Shown here: positions 49,001 through 60,900 of the stretch, piece after piece
Position numbering within the stretch: position 1 is the first letter of the stretch
How the letters are laid out: every line of letters begins with the position of its first letter
NCBI GenBank assembly: GCA_003254885.1
Contig: QANT01002741.1
Location: 1 to 64,000 of the forward strand
Length of the DNA stretch: 64,000 bases
Direction: 5' to 3'
DNA from: Purshia tridentata
Taxonomy: Eukaryota > Streptophyta > Magnoliopsida > Rosales > Rosaceae
The notes under the pieces: model-generated
The model's database searches: none
What the model saw: the letters and a program-made list of their open reading frames with translations, nothing else
What the model was told of the DNA's origin: nothing
Translations under genes and position numbers: made by a program

Positions 49001-49847
49001 TTAAAACCTTTTTCCTTTTCTGGCAGTTGAAATCTTCTTTGCTCCTTCACTTGGACGGGACTAGTGCAATAGCTGAAGATATTGGGCGCCAGGTACCTTT
49101 TCTTTCTCATATAGAATATAGAAACAATAATAATCAGGATCGGGAGAAACTGTGTATTTGGCTAATTGGATCTACTTAGCTGAGACCTGGAATGATTCCC
49201 TAATCTTATGTATGTGTTGTATAACCTGTTTTGAGGCACTACTAGGTAGTATGAGACATGCCACCCACTAGAGGGGAATTAAGTGGTACCTTGAATAGCT
49301 TCTCTTTATTGCATTACCTGGAATCAATGATATATGTTGACTGGTTGATTAGGCCCCGGTTTTTTTTTTAAATAATTGGGTCCTTGAGTCAATGGCATAG
49401 TGATTATTATGAATCATTGTGGCTTATATAGTTATCAACTTTCTCTATTGACAGTTTAAGAACAGTGCTATTGTACTGGAAGTTGATTCTGCCTCCATTG
49501 TGTATTCTGAAATTTGATTTATGCTGTTGCAGCTACTTACATATGGTCGAAGAATCCCATTAGCCGAGTTGTTTGCTAGAATTGATGCTGTTGATGCAAG
49601 CACCATCAAACGTGTTGCAAACCGATTTATCTATGACAGGGTAGAACTACTATTTTTTTCAATGATACTTGTACCAAATGCTAAATATATATGACTGAAC
49701 TCCCAATCTTGTTGATCAAAAGCTAACCACTCAAACTTTATCTGTTGCCTGCTTCCACAGGATATTGCAATTGCTGCCATGGGTCCAATTCGGAAGTTGC
49801 CCGACTACAACTGGTTCAGACGCCGCACTTACTGGAACAGATACTAG
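46084..49847 (+). CDS. MPPbeta: Mitochondrial processing peptidase beta subunit
   Basis: Nine exons: 46084-46755, 47270-47434, 47602-47739, 47835-47986, 48100-48208, 48625-48723, 49027-49092, 49533-49640 and 49761-49847. The sum is 1,596 nt, or 531 residues, the length I recall for the Arabidopsis protein (At3g02090). The metallopeptidase cleaves targeting presequences from imported proteins; in plants it is also a core subunit of respiratory complex III. The Arg/Ser/Pro-rich N-terminus (to about residue 50) is a presequence. The zinc-binding HxxEH motif is H141-F-L-E144-H145, within an intact M16 domain ([30 protein letters not shown]). The C-terminal half carries GKHMGSELAQRV and ends [13 protein letters not shown]. 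Exon 1 is far more GC-rich than the rest. Confidence 0.96.
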
Positions 49848-51637
49848 TTTCTCTTTGCCATAATTATTTCATAGTTGTCTTGCACGATCTGTCTGGTCTT
49901 GGAATATTTTGTTGGTTTTATGCAATTTATTATTGCCCTTGGAGAGAGCTTTTAAGGCTGGTGTATTTTTTGTTTCCCCCAAATATGTTATCGGTTCGCT
50001 CTTCTTTGTAACATCGCATTGTCAGAAATAAGCATGCTGCGACTGTGAATGTGATTTTCAAGAACATTCAATTTTCCAAATGGGTTTATACTGAGCACTG
50101 CAAGCTGTCCATATATTCGATATATTTTGGTCACCTACATCTCTATTTTCAAGTCCTTTTGCACCAATGCGTAATTGGTCAAAAATTTAATGGTGGAATT
50201 GTTAGCTCAACTGCTAGCTGTCCCTAATCGCTTTAGTGCAGGCGTGAATGCACTTGATGATCAATGTCGTCTTAAATACTTCTCCTTGATGGTCCAATCC
50301 GTAATTTTTCATTTTTGACATCCGAAATTATTTTTTCATTTCGAGAATAAAATGGGTTGGTTTGGATTTATTAAGCTACACGCGCGGACTATGCGTATGA
50401 GGCTTGTGACGTCAAACCTTCCTACCTGGCAAGGGCATCGGTAATTTCCATCAAGCAATCTAAAGCATTTGGCTAGTGATGATTAGCTGGCTGCAAAGTC
50501 ATTAATAGTTTGTGTAATTACTAATTATAGTTGTGCATATAATTTTTTCTTTTACAAATAAGAAAATGACTATTAAGCTTCTAATATTTTAAAACAATTT
50601 TAATAATTAGGAAGAAACTACGGTATATAATTATATCTAATTTTTTTGGTCTTAACTTATTTAGGTTTAATGAGTCCAACTCTTTTAGTTACAAATATAT
50701 GGCGTGTGAGTGGTTACTCGTAAGCAAGGTATTAANCCTAATAAATGCAACATTATTTCTCTACAAAGCAGTTTGTCTTTCACTTCGAGCATACAAATTT
50801 CGAAGCTCTCATTTTACTTAAAAACACTTGTATACTTTCCAAGACATTCTATTAAAACAACACTTATGATAGACTGATAGTGTTTAGAAATTTTCATTTT
50901 GCAATAGTGTTTATGGTTTGGTTGTTGCATCTCTCTGCTAGTCGAACCAACCAAAGACCTGTTGAACTTTGGTCGTCACAATTATGTTTTTTTTCAGTAA
51001 TTTTACCATTAACATGTAGCCAGTGTGTTGACTATTGATTACTTCTCTTATTTAAATGGTAAACATATAAGTATATATTTATAACTAATAACAATAATAT
51101 TGAAAATAGTTAAAGATGAAAATTCAAAGGACCCACCTTAGTCGTCCATAGCAGAATTGCAGTTGAAGTTGGAGGGAAAGCAACACACACAACACAAGAC
51201 ACAATGTGAATGCTGTTTTGAGTTGTGAATGCAATGTATGTATGTGTATCAACATATCATGTATATGTATCCGATAGAGAGAGAGAGTGGCGAGTGCGCG
51301 CGTGTTGTTTGCGGGTAGTTAAGAGGGTGGATGTTTATGGTCCCATCCACAATAACATTAACACCCTCGCATTGTAAGTATCGGAACACAAACAAACGCT
51401 TTGGCTCACTTTAACTAAACTAGAAAAAAATACACATTTAGATTTCTCTTTGGGCTTCTCAGATTTCTCAGACCAAAACCTCTTGGATCTCATCGCCCCC
51501 TTCGTCCCCACCCCTACAAATCTCCCCATTCCATTCAGATCCCATCCCCACAACTCTCCCCATTTCCAGACACTCACAGAGACCCTTCTTGCTCTTCCCA
51601 CCACTCACTGCTTCACCAAAACAACAACAACAAATTA
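49848..51637. other. Intergenic between MPP-beta and BCCP
   Basis: The left part is the MPP-beta 3' UTR. One N lies near 50,736. The right part is the BCCP promoter with a (GA)n run near 51,277 and a leader containing ACAACAACAACAA just before the start. No gene is supported. Confidence 0.5.
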
Positions 51638-53579
51638 ATGGCTTCCTTCACAGTCCCGTGCCCCAAAGCTTGCTCTGCCCCTGTTGCTCGCCTCGGGTCC
51701 TCCGCCCCAACTTCGCAGCCACAGCACTTGCTCTCCTTCCACAACTGTCTCAATCGGCTTCCTATCCCGTCTCTGCAAATTTCTGGCCTTCAGGTCTGAT
51801 AATTCTACCCTCTACTTGGTTTTGTTCCATTTTTCTGAAATAAGTTTTTTGAGTCTCTACTTGGCCAAAAGAAAGTTTTTGAGTCTCTACCACTTCGATT
51901 TTATGAATTATAATCACTAATCAGTGTTTTTTTGGTGGGTTGTAGTTGATTACTGATTTCTTTTTATGTACCACATGGGTTTGTGTGTATACATTTGTAT
52001 ATGCATCATATTCTAAAGCTTGTTGCCTATTAAATAAGGAACTGAATTTTGCACGTGAGATATGTGTTGGGTATGTTTTGCAATTGATATGGTCAAAGAA
52101 TTGATGGGCACATGTGTAGATTTTGAGTGCTGTCTTTGGATGTAACCATTCACCATAGTTGTATAATCTACTTCAATTTGTCAATAGCTTGTTGTAGGAA
52201 TGACAGTTTCATGTATGATAATCTAGTTTTGTAGTGAAATAATGTTATGAATTTCATTGTTTTCTGATCATATGGTTAACACGTGTAGAGCCCCATCAGG
52301 AAGCAATCTGCTATTTGGAAGGTGCAGGCACTTAGTGAGGTAAACTGTTTGCAACAAGTTTAGTATGTAGATTTTGTTGGGAAATATCACCCATCAATTT
52401 GTAATAAATTACTTTCTGAATCCAAGGTTACTGCTGAAAAATCTTCAAATTCTGCACCCATAAATAACATTAAGTCTGAAGATGGATCACAGGAAGGGAA
52501 AGATGAGTCCAAAGTTTCCAGTCAAAGCAATATTCCAGATGCATCATCAATTTCAGCATTCATGTCTCAAGTATCAGACCTTATCAAGTAAGTTGCACCA
52601 ACTTTGTATTCATATATGTGGTTTTAAGATGTACATCATTTTCATTAAGTTGACATCATTTTCATGAGTAGGCTGGTGGATTCAAGAGATATTGTGGAGC
52701 TGCAAATGAAGCAACTTGATTTAGAGCTCGTAATTAGAAAAAAAGAAGCCTTGGAGAAGCCAGCACCACAAGCTCCAGTTTCTGCACCACCACCCTATCC
52801 TTATGCCATGTTACCACCTCAACCAGCACCAGCCCCAGCAGCTGCGCCTGCTTCAGCAAGTCCTCCTTCTGCAGCATCAGCACCTGCATTACCTGCACCA
52901 GCAAAGGCTAGCACATCATCTCACCCACCACTGAAATGCCCCATGGCTGGAACCTTTTACCGTAGTCCTGCACCTGGCGAACCACCTTTTGTTAAGGCAA
53001 GTGTCTGTGCTACTCATTCTTAAAGCTTGAGTGCTGAGAGATACGGAAAAGTGAAATTTTTTTGCACACTTGATTGCTTATATTATGTGTGCGTATATGT
53101 GCTCTATTTACTTGTAGAAATATAGCTTGGGCCCTAAGAATGCTTATGGACTCCTTTACTATACAAATACATTTATAAAGATATATGGTCATATTCCCCC
53201 TCATTGTTTACTCGAATAATTGTTCAGGTTGGAGATAAGGTGCAGAAAGGTCAAGTCATTTGCATCGTTGAGGCCATGAAATTGATGAATGAAATTGAGG
53301 TATGTTTTTACATTGCTTGTCTATGTTATGCAGTGATTTGGCCTTACCTTCGTTTGAAATATTGCAGTATTGTTAATAATTTGTCCCTTTATTTCTCCTT
53401 CAGGCTGATCAGTCTGGAACTATTACTGAGATACTGGCCGAGGATGCGAAACCAGTGAGCATAGACACGGTAAGTAATCTCTCTCTCTCACACACTCTCA
53501 CTTACATATTTTTTTATAATCTAAATATCTAAGCGATCTGTCTTCCTCCATGCAGCCTCTTTTTGTCATAGTACCATGA
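51638..53579 (+). CDS. BCCP: Biotin carboxyl carrier protein of plastid acetyl-CoA carboxylase
   Basis: Seven exons: 51638-51793, 52289-52339, 52427-52587, 52672-52996, 53228-53299, 53404-53469 and 53556-53579. The sum is 855 nt, or 284 residues. The protein carries biotin in heteromeric plastid ACCase, the first committed step of fatty acid synthesis. The Ser/Pro-rich N-terminus is a transit peptide. A Pro/Ala-rich linker follows (the 'thumb' hinge region). The biotinyl domain begins CPMAGTFYRSPAPGEPPFVK, and the biotinylated Lys is about 249 in IVEAMKLMNEIE. It ends PLFVIVP. Intron 4 has a GC donor (GTTAAG|GCAAGT) paired with a normal TTCAG acceptor; no GT donor nearby keeps the frame. The C-terminal exon encodes only seven residues. 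Confidence 0.95.
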
Positions 53580-54926
53580 GCAACAACCTGGAAAGAATTT
53601 TTTTGAAGCTTTTTGGTTACGGACACTCTTTGAAGATAGTTTTTATTCTCGAAGGACTTTTTTTATACTACTTATGTTCCCTTGTAATCTTAATTTTAAT
53701 AATGGTTATTATGGTTTTGTTTCAATCGTGGAAATCCTCGGTATTCATATTTTTAGGGTTTTAGGTCAGGTCATGGTGCTCAAAATGTTAGGCATCGAGT
53801 TATCTTGAAACAGTATTTATGCCTTTTTATGACAGCTTTAGAAAGTATGCCATGAAACTTTTTTTATAAAGAATTCGTTTTTACTTATTTTGTTAGTCTT
53901 GAACATTTAATGTTTTCATGCACTCAGCTACTCTTCTATTTGTTTTCAAAATATTCACTATAACCTTAAGATGAACAACCTACAACCAAAAGAAAAATCG
54001 CAAGATGAACACCAAAACGGCGAAACCCCTCCACAAAATATGTAGTTCAAACAAAAGGGAAAGAACACCTGAAGCGAATTGAACCCTAGGCCCTCGGGTG
54101 GAGGAAATGTGAAAATGCTGATCTGTCCAAAATTGGTTCGTTTCCGATGCCAATCTGTTCAAAACTGGTGTACGAATAAGAATGCGTTAGAAGATGGGTG
54201 CCAAAAATTGATAAGTCAGATGGATACCAAAAAAATGTTCTAGTCAAAATCCAAAAGTAGGGGTTGTTAGTGCCACACACACGATGGTGCATAATTACAT
54301 TCATACACATATATATAAGCCGCCAATAGAAAGTAATTTGTTAACCAAAATCCAAATGATCATGGAAAGAAGTTTAAAACTGAGCTGATATCACGCTGTG
54401 TCGTGACCTGTGAGTCGATGAATTTTATAACAAGCGATGATATTAGGGAGTCTACCAAAAAAACGTAATAATGAAAAAAAAGTAATAATAATAATGAATT
54501 TATTAATAAGTTGTAAAAAGCAATGGTGCCGTTTCCCTGAGATGTCATAACACATCGTCAATTCGATGAGATTAGTTCAAGCTTCTTGAATTTGCTGCAT
54601 AAATTTACATTCTGAAGCTTCTACTAAAGTTTAAAATTAAACTGAATGAAACGAAACAAGTAATATTGATCAATTAAAATCTAATACACAAAAGGAGGCT
54701 GCTAATACACAAGGCTGAATTTCATTCACAAAAAGAATGCGGCTACTATATATGCCCAGGCAAATTACAAAGACGGGAACAGTAAGAGAAGCACTACTCT
54801 ACTGACTTCTCTACTATTTCCAGAAATCTATTCTTTCCGCTCTTCATTATATCCTATTTCTATTCCTTTTTCTCCTACATAAATGTACAAGTTAGCCTAC
54901 CTGTCACTGTCATATACTTACAACTA
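53580..54926. other. Spacer between convergent BCCP and SCC2
   Basis: Non-coding; the 3' UTRs of both genes occupy its ends. No gene, repeat or RNA gene is seen in the middle. Confidence 0.5.
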
Positions 54927-57900
54927 TCACCGTTGTCGGCTTCTACTGTAATTACCTCTCCTCCCACTATTACTCAGCCTCCGAACCCCGCCTGTCCATT
55001 CTTCATCATCATCATCCTCATCATCCCCACCAACAGATTTCCGTCCTTTTCTGGGGGCTGGACGCTTTCTCTTGATGTTTGCTGTGTAAGTTGAGTAATC
55101 AACAGTATCTTCCTTCAACGCATTCTTCAATTCCTGTACAATAATGATACCAGTAAGAATTGATGTATGGAGTTATTGGAAACTTCCAGCACCAAGGACC
55201 CAGTCCTTTGACAAAGAAGGGGACAGAAATGCATAGTGTTGCAACTTGGTACCTGATATCTTTGTACCAATTCTTGATAAGTTGTAGGCAAGTTGGTGTG
55301 TGTTTCACCGATGTCAAAAGGAACATTCTGCCTGGAGAGAACATCTCCTGGTTTAACGGGATCAGTAGGAGAAAAAGCCTGGTTCAACAGAAAAATTACG
55401 ACAACTGATGATTAGGTTCACAAGTCACAATAATAAAATTCAACCATAGTTATCTATTGATTGCTTACCTGGCACCTTGCATCATTCAGGCTATACACAA
55501 TTTTTAGGTGTCTCTTTAGTTTTAAAAGAAGCTGCAATGCAGTAGCTGCCAGGCAGTCTGCCTACAAAGCCATTCACAAAAATTAAAATCAATGAAAGCA
55601 CTATCAATGACAATAACTCTCTAGAACTACAAGAGGAAAAAATACCTGGATTATCTGTTCATCATCTTTTGAGATGCAACAGGAACTGCCTGAACCTGTT
55701 ACGAGCATCTTATCCTCCAACAAGGTAGCTTGATTTGAGACAGACTGATCAGCTGCCTCTTGTGTTATCCCATTCAAATCCATTGTTGACATATAATTTG
55801 TAGCGGGATGACACACAGGTTCTTGTTGAATTGTCCCATTCAAATCCACTAATGTCATCCCACTTGGAAAAGGCTGACCAGCTGGTTCCTCTTTAATTAT
55901 GCCGTTCCCATGAGGTGCACCTCTTTGTAACAGATGTAAACTCAGAGCTTTCAGTTTTGCTTCAAGCGTCCCAGCTCTAACTTGTATAACTCTATTTATA
56001 GTATAGATCAAATAAAGGGGCTCATCAGGTAATGTGAACGGTAGTGAGGCAAGTATCTCTGTGCAGTACCTGTAAAAATAAATCAACTTTCAAGTCAGTA
56101 CTCTCAACCAGGAGTTACTTGTTAGATTAGAAGACAGCTGACAGTTAATTTTCTTCTGTTTTCTTTTCCTACAGTTTGGGGTTGGGTGATTGTATGTTGC
56201 TTAGTTTCTGTTTTGTGTTTTAGTAGTGACCCCTTGTCCACTGTTTGTAAGCTCTGCCTTCGTTTTAATAAAGTTTCTTTTCCAAAAAAGTCTTCACTCT
56301 CAACCAGCATACAAGAGCTCTAAGGACTGACACCAATGATTGAACTCACATCAGGAAAGGGACTACAGAATTGGTCCAGCTGGGATTATCAAACTTGCGA
56401 ACAATCGAGGACATAAATTTGTTCCTTGAAACCCGGTTGGCACGTATAAGCTTGTAGATTCGAGAAACTCCCAGTCTCGCTTGAGCAAGAGAAACACCAT
56501 CACGTTTTTCCTTAGAATTTCCAGAAGCTTCTGATTGGAGTTTTGTGTTCTCATGTTCAAACTTAGTATTAAGGGATTGTATGAATGTAAAAGACATTTG
56601 AAGGCCATCCCCCAAGCGGCTTTCAAAAAATGCAGGGTACCTAAAAAGAACCTTCAATTAGCAAGCATAAGCAAATAGAGAAGATAAAACAAGTAATAAA
56701 TCATGAAAGGGAGAATACTTTTCATTCATATTCATCAGCAACTGATGAGCTAACTTCGAATTGCCCTCCAGAGTATCTGTTTCGAGTGCAATAAGAAATG
56801 GCACACAAGTAATAGGATGCACAAGTCCTTGGCGCAGCACAACTTCAACAATCTGCAGTGTATTGGTAAACAGTATAGATAAATTAGAAAAAAAAAAAAA
56901 ATTAATATTACACTTTTCCAAACAGTTTCAAATAAAACCAATTGGAATATATAAAATATGTATATATTGTAGGATTAAATACTTTTTCTTTTCAATTTTC
57001 AAATACTTAACATCTTTTCTTCCTACACATAATTTTCTGAGAGTTGGCAGTCCACAAGATTGTGGTTGAATCTCCAGACTTATAACACGTATCTTGGAAT
57101 GGGACAACACAGACACAGACACAGACACACACTCGCACACAGAGACAAGAACATAACATCAAAACCCCATACTCACCTTAAGGGCAGATTGGCGAACATG
57201 TTCACTAAAGTCCAAACATCTCGATAAAATATTATCCCAATACAACTGCACTATACCCCCACAGATATTAGTATCTCCGGCACCGGCAGCAACAGGTACA
57301 GCATTGCCACCTTCCACAGAATACTGAACCACATTATTACTGGCTGTATCTGTTCCCATTTGATTTTCGGATTCAAGAAGATATTCGTACATGTTTTGCA
57401 ATGCTTGCATCTGGTCAATAAGATGATTTAGTATATAGATACACTGCTGTGCATAATTCAAGGGACACTGTTACCTTAAGACGAAAATCAGCACTGGAAG
57501 AGAATGTCGCCTCTAAAATTTTCCCAATATCTTTTTCCAACATATATTCAGGCCTAGCAATTAAAACAAAGCCCAATGCCTACAAGTGTTACAAAGCACC
57601 ATTACTACGTTTCATTATTAAACCATGTTTTCATATTTCAAGATCAGACCAAGCTTTTATAAGAGTAAAAAGATAAAAAAACGTTCATACCTGTAATGAT
57701 CTAACCTTTATGACATAATCCTCCGCTAGAAGATATTTTTTAAACAAGCTGAGACTGCTTACAACATCAATTGTTTTGTCAGAAGAGTTACTCAGTAAAG
57801 AGTTGCCATAACGAATCAGCAATCCAAGACAAAAAAGAGATCGCCCCACAAGCTGAAATTAGCAAAATAGAAACTTGTCACAAAAAAAAATTATTAACAT

Positions 57901-60900
57901 AATTATATGACTATATACATATATGTAATGGGAAATGTGCATCTGTGTTTGTGTGTGTGTGCAACCAACGAATTATGGGTTCCAGTTTAGAGCTAAACAT
58001 TGGAATTGATCTTGAAAAAGAAGAAATACGTATCAAGAGCATATTAAATAAGGATCAAAACCTTGATTCACAAAAAACCGAAAGCCAAGAAACAAAGAGC
58101 TCAAAAAGAACAAGACAACGACATAAACTTTCCCCAAGTATCAGTAACATCTTTGTCATCCCCTAATAGATAAGGGAGAACGTATTTCAAATAAAAGGTC
58201 GGAGCAAATAGACATATGGTCAAACTTAAGGGATGTAACTGGAAGAAAACCTCATTTATAAAATCTATAATACATGTGTTACTTAAGAGCTGGCGAATGC
58301 ATGTACAAAATTTTATCCAATTATAGTGCAGAACTGCACCAATTTGATAATACTGTCCAAGTGAATGGACTGTTGGAATCTTAGGAGTTATAGCTCCAAC
58401 AAATCAAATCCTACTTATCATGTGGCCATATAAATATCAAGCCGTTTCACTTTAATTCAAGCAACAAATGCTAGAAATACAATTTAAGTGATTAAAAACG
58501 TAACTCATTTACACATAATTCAACCAACCTTGTTATCAACTGCCTGAGAATCCAAACGTTTGAAGAACACCTGAATAAGGTACTCCACTATAGCAGCACC
58601 TTTTCCTGCCACTTTACTCGCAGCACAGAGGCACCTGTAATGAGGAGGAAAAAAATCAACCTAGAAGATATCCAAATTGGCAAAGGAATGCAACCACAAT
58701 AATAGTAGAAGTAAAAGAGAAGATGTCTGAAAGCAAAAGCCTAATGCAAACTTACTTGATGCAAGCATGAACAACTGTCAAGAAGGAATGCCGAACAATC
58801 ATGTTCTTCAAGTCTTGTTCAAGTTCTTCAACAACAGTTTGAGGTAACTTTCGTACCAAAGGCAGGACAGAATCAATTATAAAGATTATGCTCTCCAGTA
58901 ACTGTGAAACCACTGGATTATCAGCCTGAACACATAACAAAGCAAATTAAAAGGCAGTCATGCTGTTTTCCTTTACTTTCTTGTAAAAAGAAAAAGAAAA
59001 GAAATAAAATAAATGGTAACAAAAGGAAAGCTGGAAAGGCATATAATCAGTTGCCTCGGACTAAAAAAGGCATATATAGACAAGGCAGTTGCCAAGTAAA
59101 CAAGAATCCAGAAAGGCAGCTTTTCAGTATAACTGTATACAAAATCTATTACGGATAAGTGAAACAAAATAATTTCAAATCCATGAAATGCTGTTAACCT
59201 GGCTCTTTAGATAAGGCTGAAGAGTGACCACAAATTGGGAAGGATCAGAAGCTGGTGCACATAGTGTTGGATCCACAACACAGAATGCATGCAAAACTAG
59301 AACATACGGAAGGGCCCGCTTCTCTACTTCCTGGATATTCATTTCCTCTACCTGACAAAAAAGAATTTCCGAACATTCAGATTTAAACAAGCAACCAAAT
59401 AAATTTAGTAAGTCAAAAATATGGGGAGAAGAAAAGTACCTGCAATATCCTTTCCAGTAAGAACTTGCACATTAACTCACAGCGCTTGCGCACTGATGCA
59501 AGTGACACAGGGTTGATCCCAATAGCTTTAGCTGATTGTGGAAAAAAATCAAGTGCTAAGTTGCGTTTAATGACAGTCACAAGACGCTGATGATTTGGCA
59601 TCCTCCTTAACATCTCAACAATCTGTTCAGTTTTTTTAGCCACCTCCAATGGGACAGAGCTACCATCTCCAAAGAATTGAGTTTGCGAACCAGTAGGTTC
59701 CTCAAACCAGAACTCATAAAATGTCTTGCAAACAAGATCCTGCAGATGAAAGAAACCATAAAAACACAGACCTAGTCTAAAACCAACAAATTAGAATACT
59801 TGTCTTCTAAATATCCTTTATATAATTGGATCCCGCTCTATGTTGAGATGTAGAAGATGGAAGAAAAAACTAAATTGCACCATATCAAGGAAGAAGCAAC
59901 ATATTGCAGGAAAATTTAATGATTTAAATATGTGACAAGAGTTCAATACGTAATCTAACACATTCATTGGCTTTATAATTACCTGTATGCTTGATTCATC
60001 GTCACTAATACGAGAAATGATACCAATGCAAGCACTTGTAAATTTGGAGAAGCTCGCATTTGAAGTGCACATATCTCGTATGATTTTGATGGATCGTTTA
60101 CGAACACTTACTCCAGTATCTTTGATTCTCTCAGCAACCTTCTCAAAATACTTTTTAAAAAAAATGGAGAAGATGAAGGAAAATGTGTTAATAGAGTATC
60201 TACCAATCCCCTAGTAGAATGAGAGATCAATAACACACACCTTCAAACCAACATCAGGATGAGAAGCAATATGCCTCCCCACAAGTTCCAGTGCTGCTTC
60301 TCTTACAGAGATTGCAGAATCACAAAACCTTCCTTCAACAGCTGATTGCACACGTTTGTCACCTAATACCTCCGGATCAGCTTCTACAATTATACTGACC
60401 TGCTCATCATATTGAGATATTAAGGCATTAAATCCTGTTAGCATAGCCATAAAAAGAATGCTCACTATCCATTTCAAGGATTAAAAGTTCGAAACAAATA
60501 TTCCTTTTCACTTACCGCTCGTAAAGCCTTAGCCCTGATTACAGGAGAATTCTCCATTAAACTTGCCTGAAATCAAATAAATTGTCAAAATAGAGATTTT
60601 ATTACGTAATAAAAAAAGGATTAAAGGAAAAGGCTTACTAACCAGAAGCAAATGAAGAATCTTATCAAACCCTCTGGAGAAAGAATTATTTTGTCCCAAT
60701 GCTAAAGTAATCTTCTTCACTGAATCCCTTGTCAATAATGAAAAAATAGTACCAGAATCCCGCACTATTGCTTTCGATTTCAGTCTAGAAAGATAGTAAA
60801 TGAACTTCTGCTGTGATTTTGGATCATCCTTGTACCACAAGCAGAGATAAAACCTGAAAGAAAGCATGCATAACTTCACTATGGCAACAATGCAACCGCA

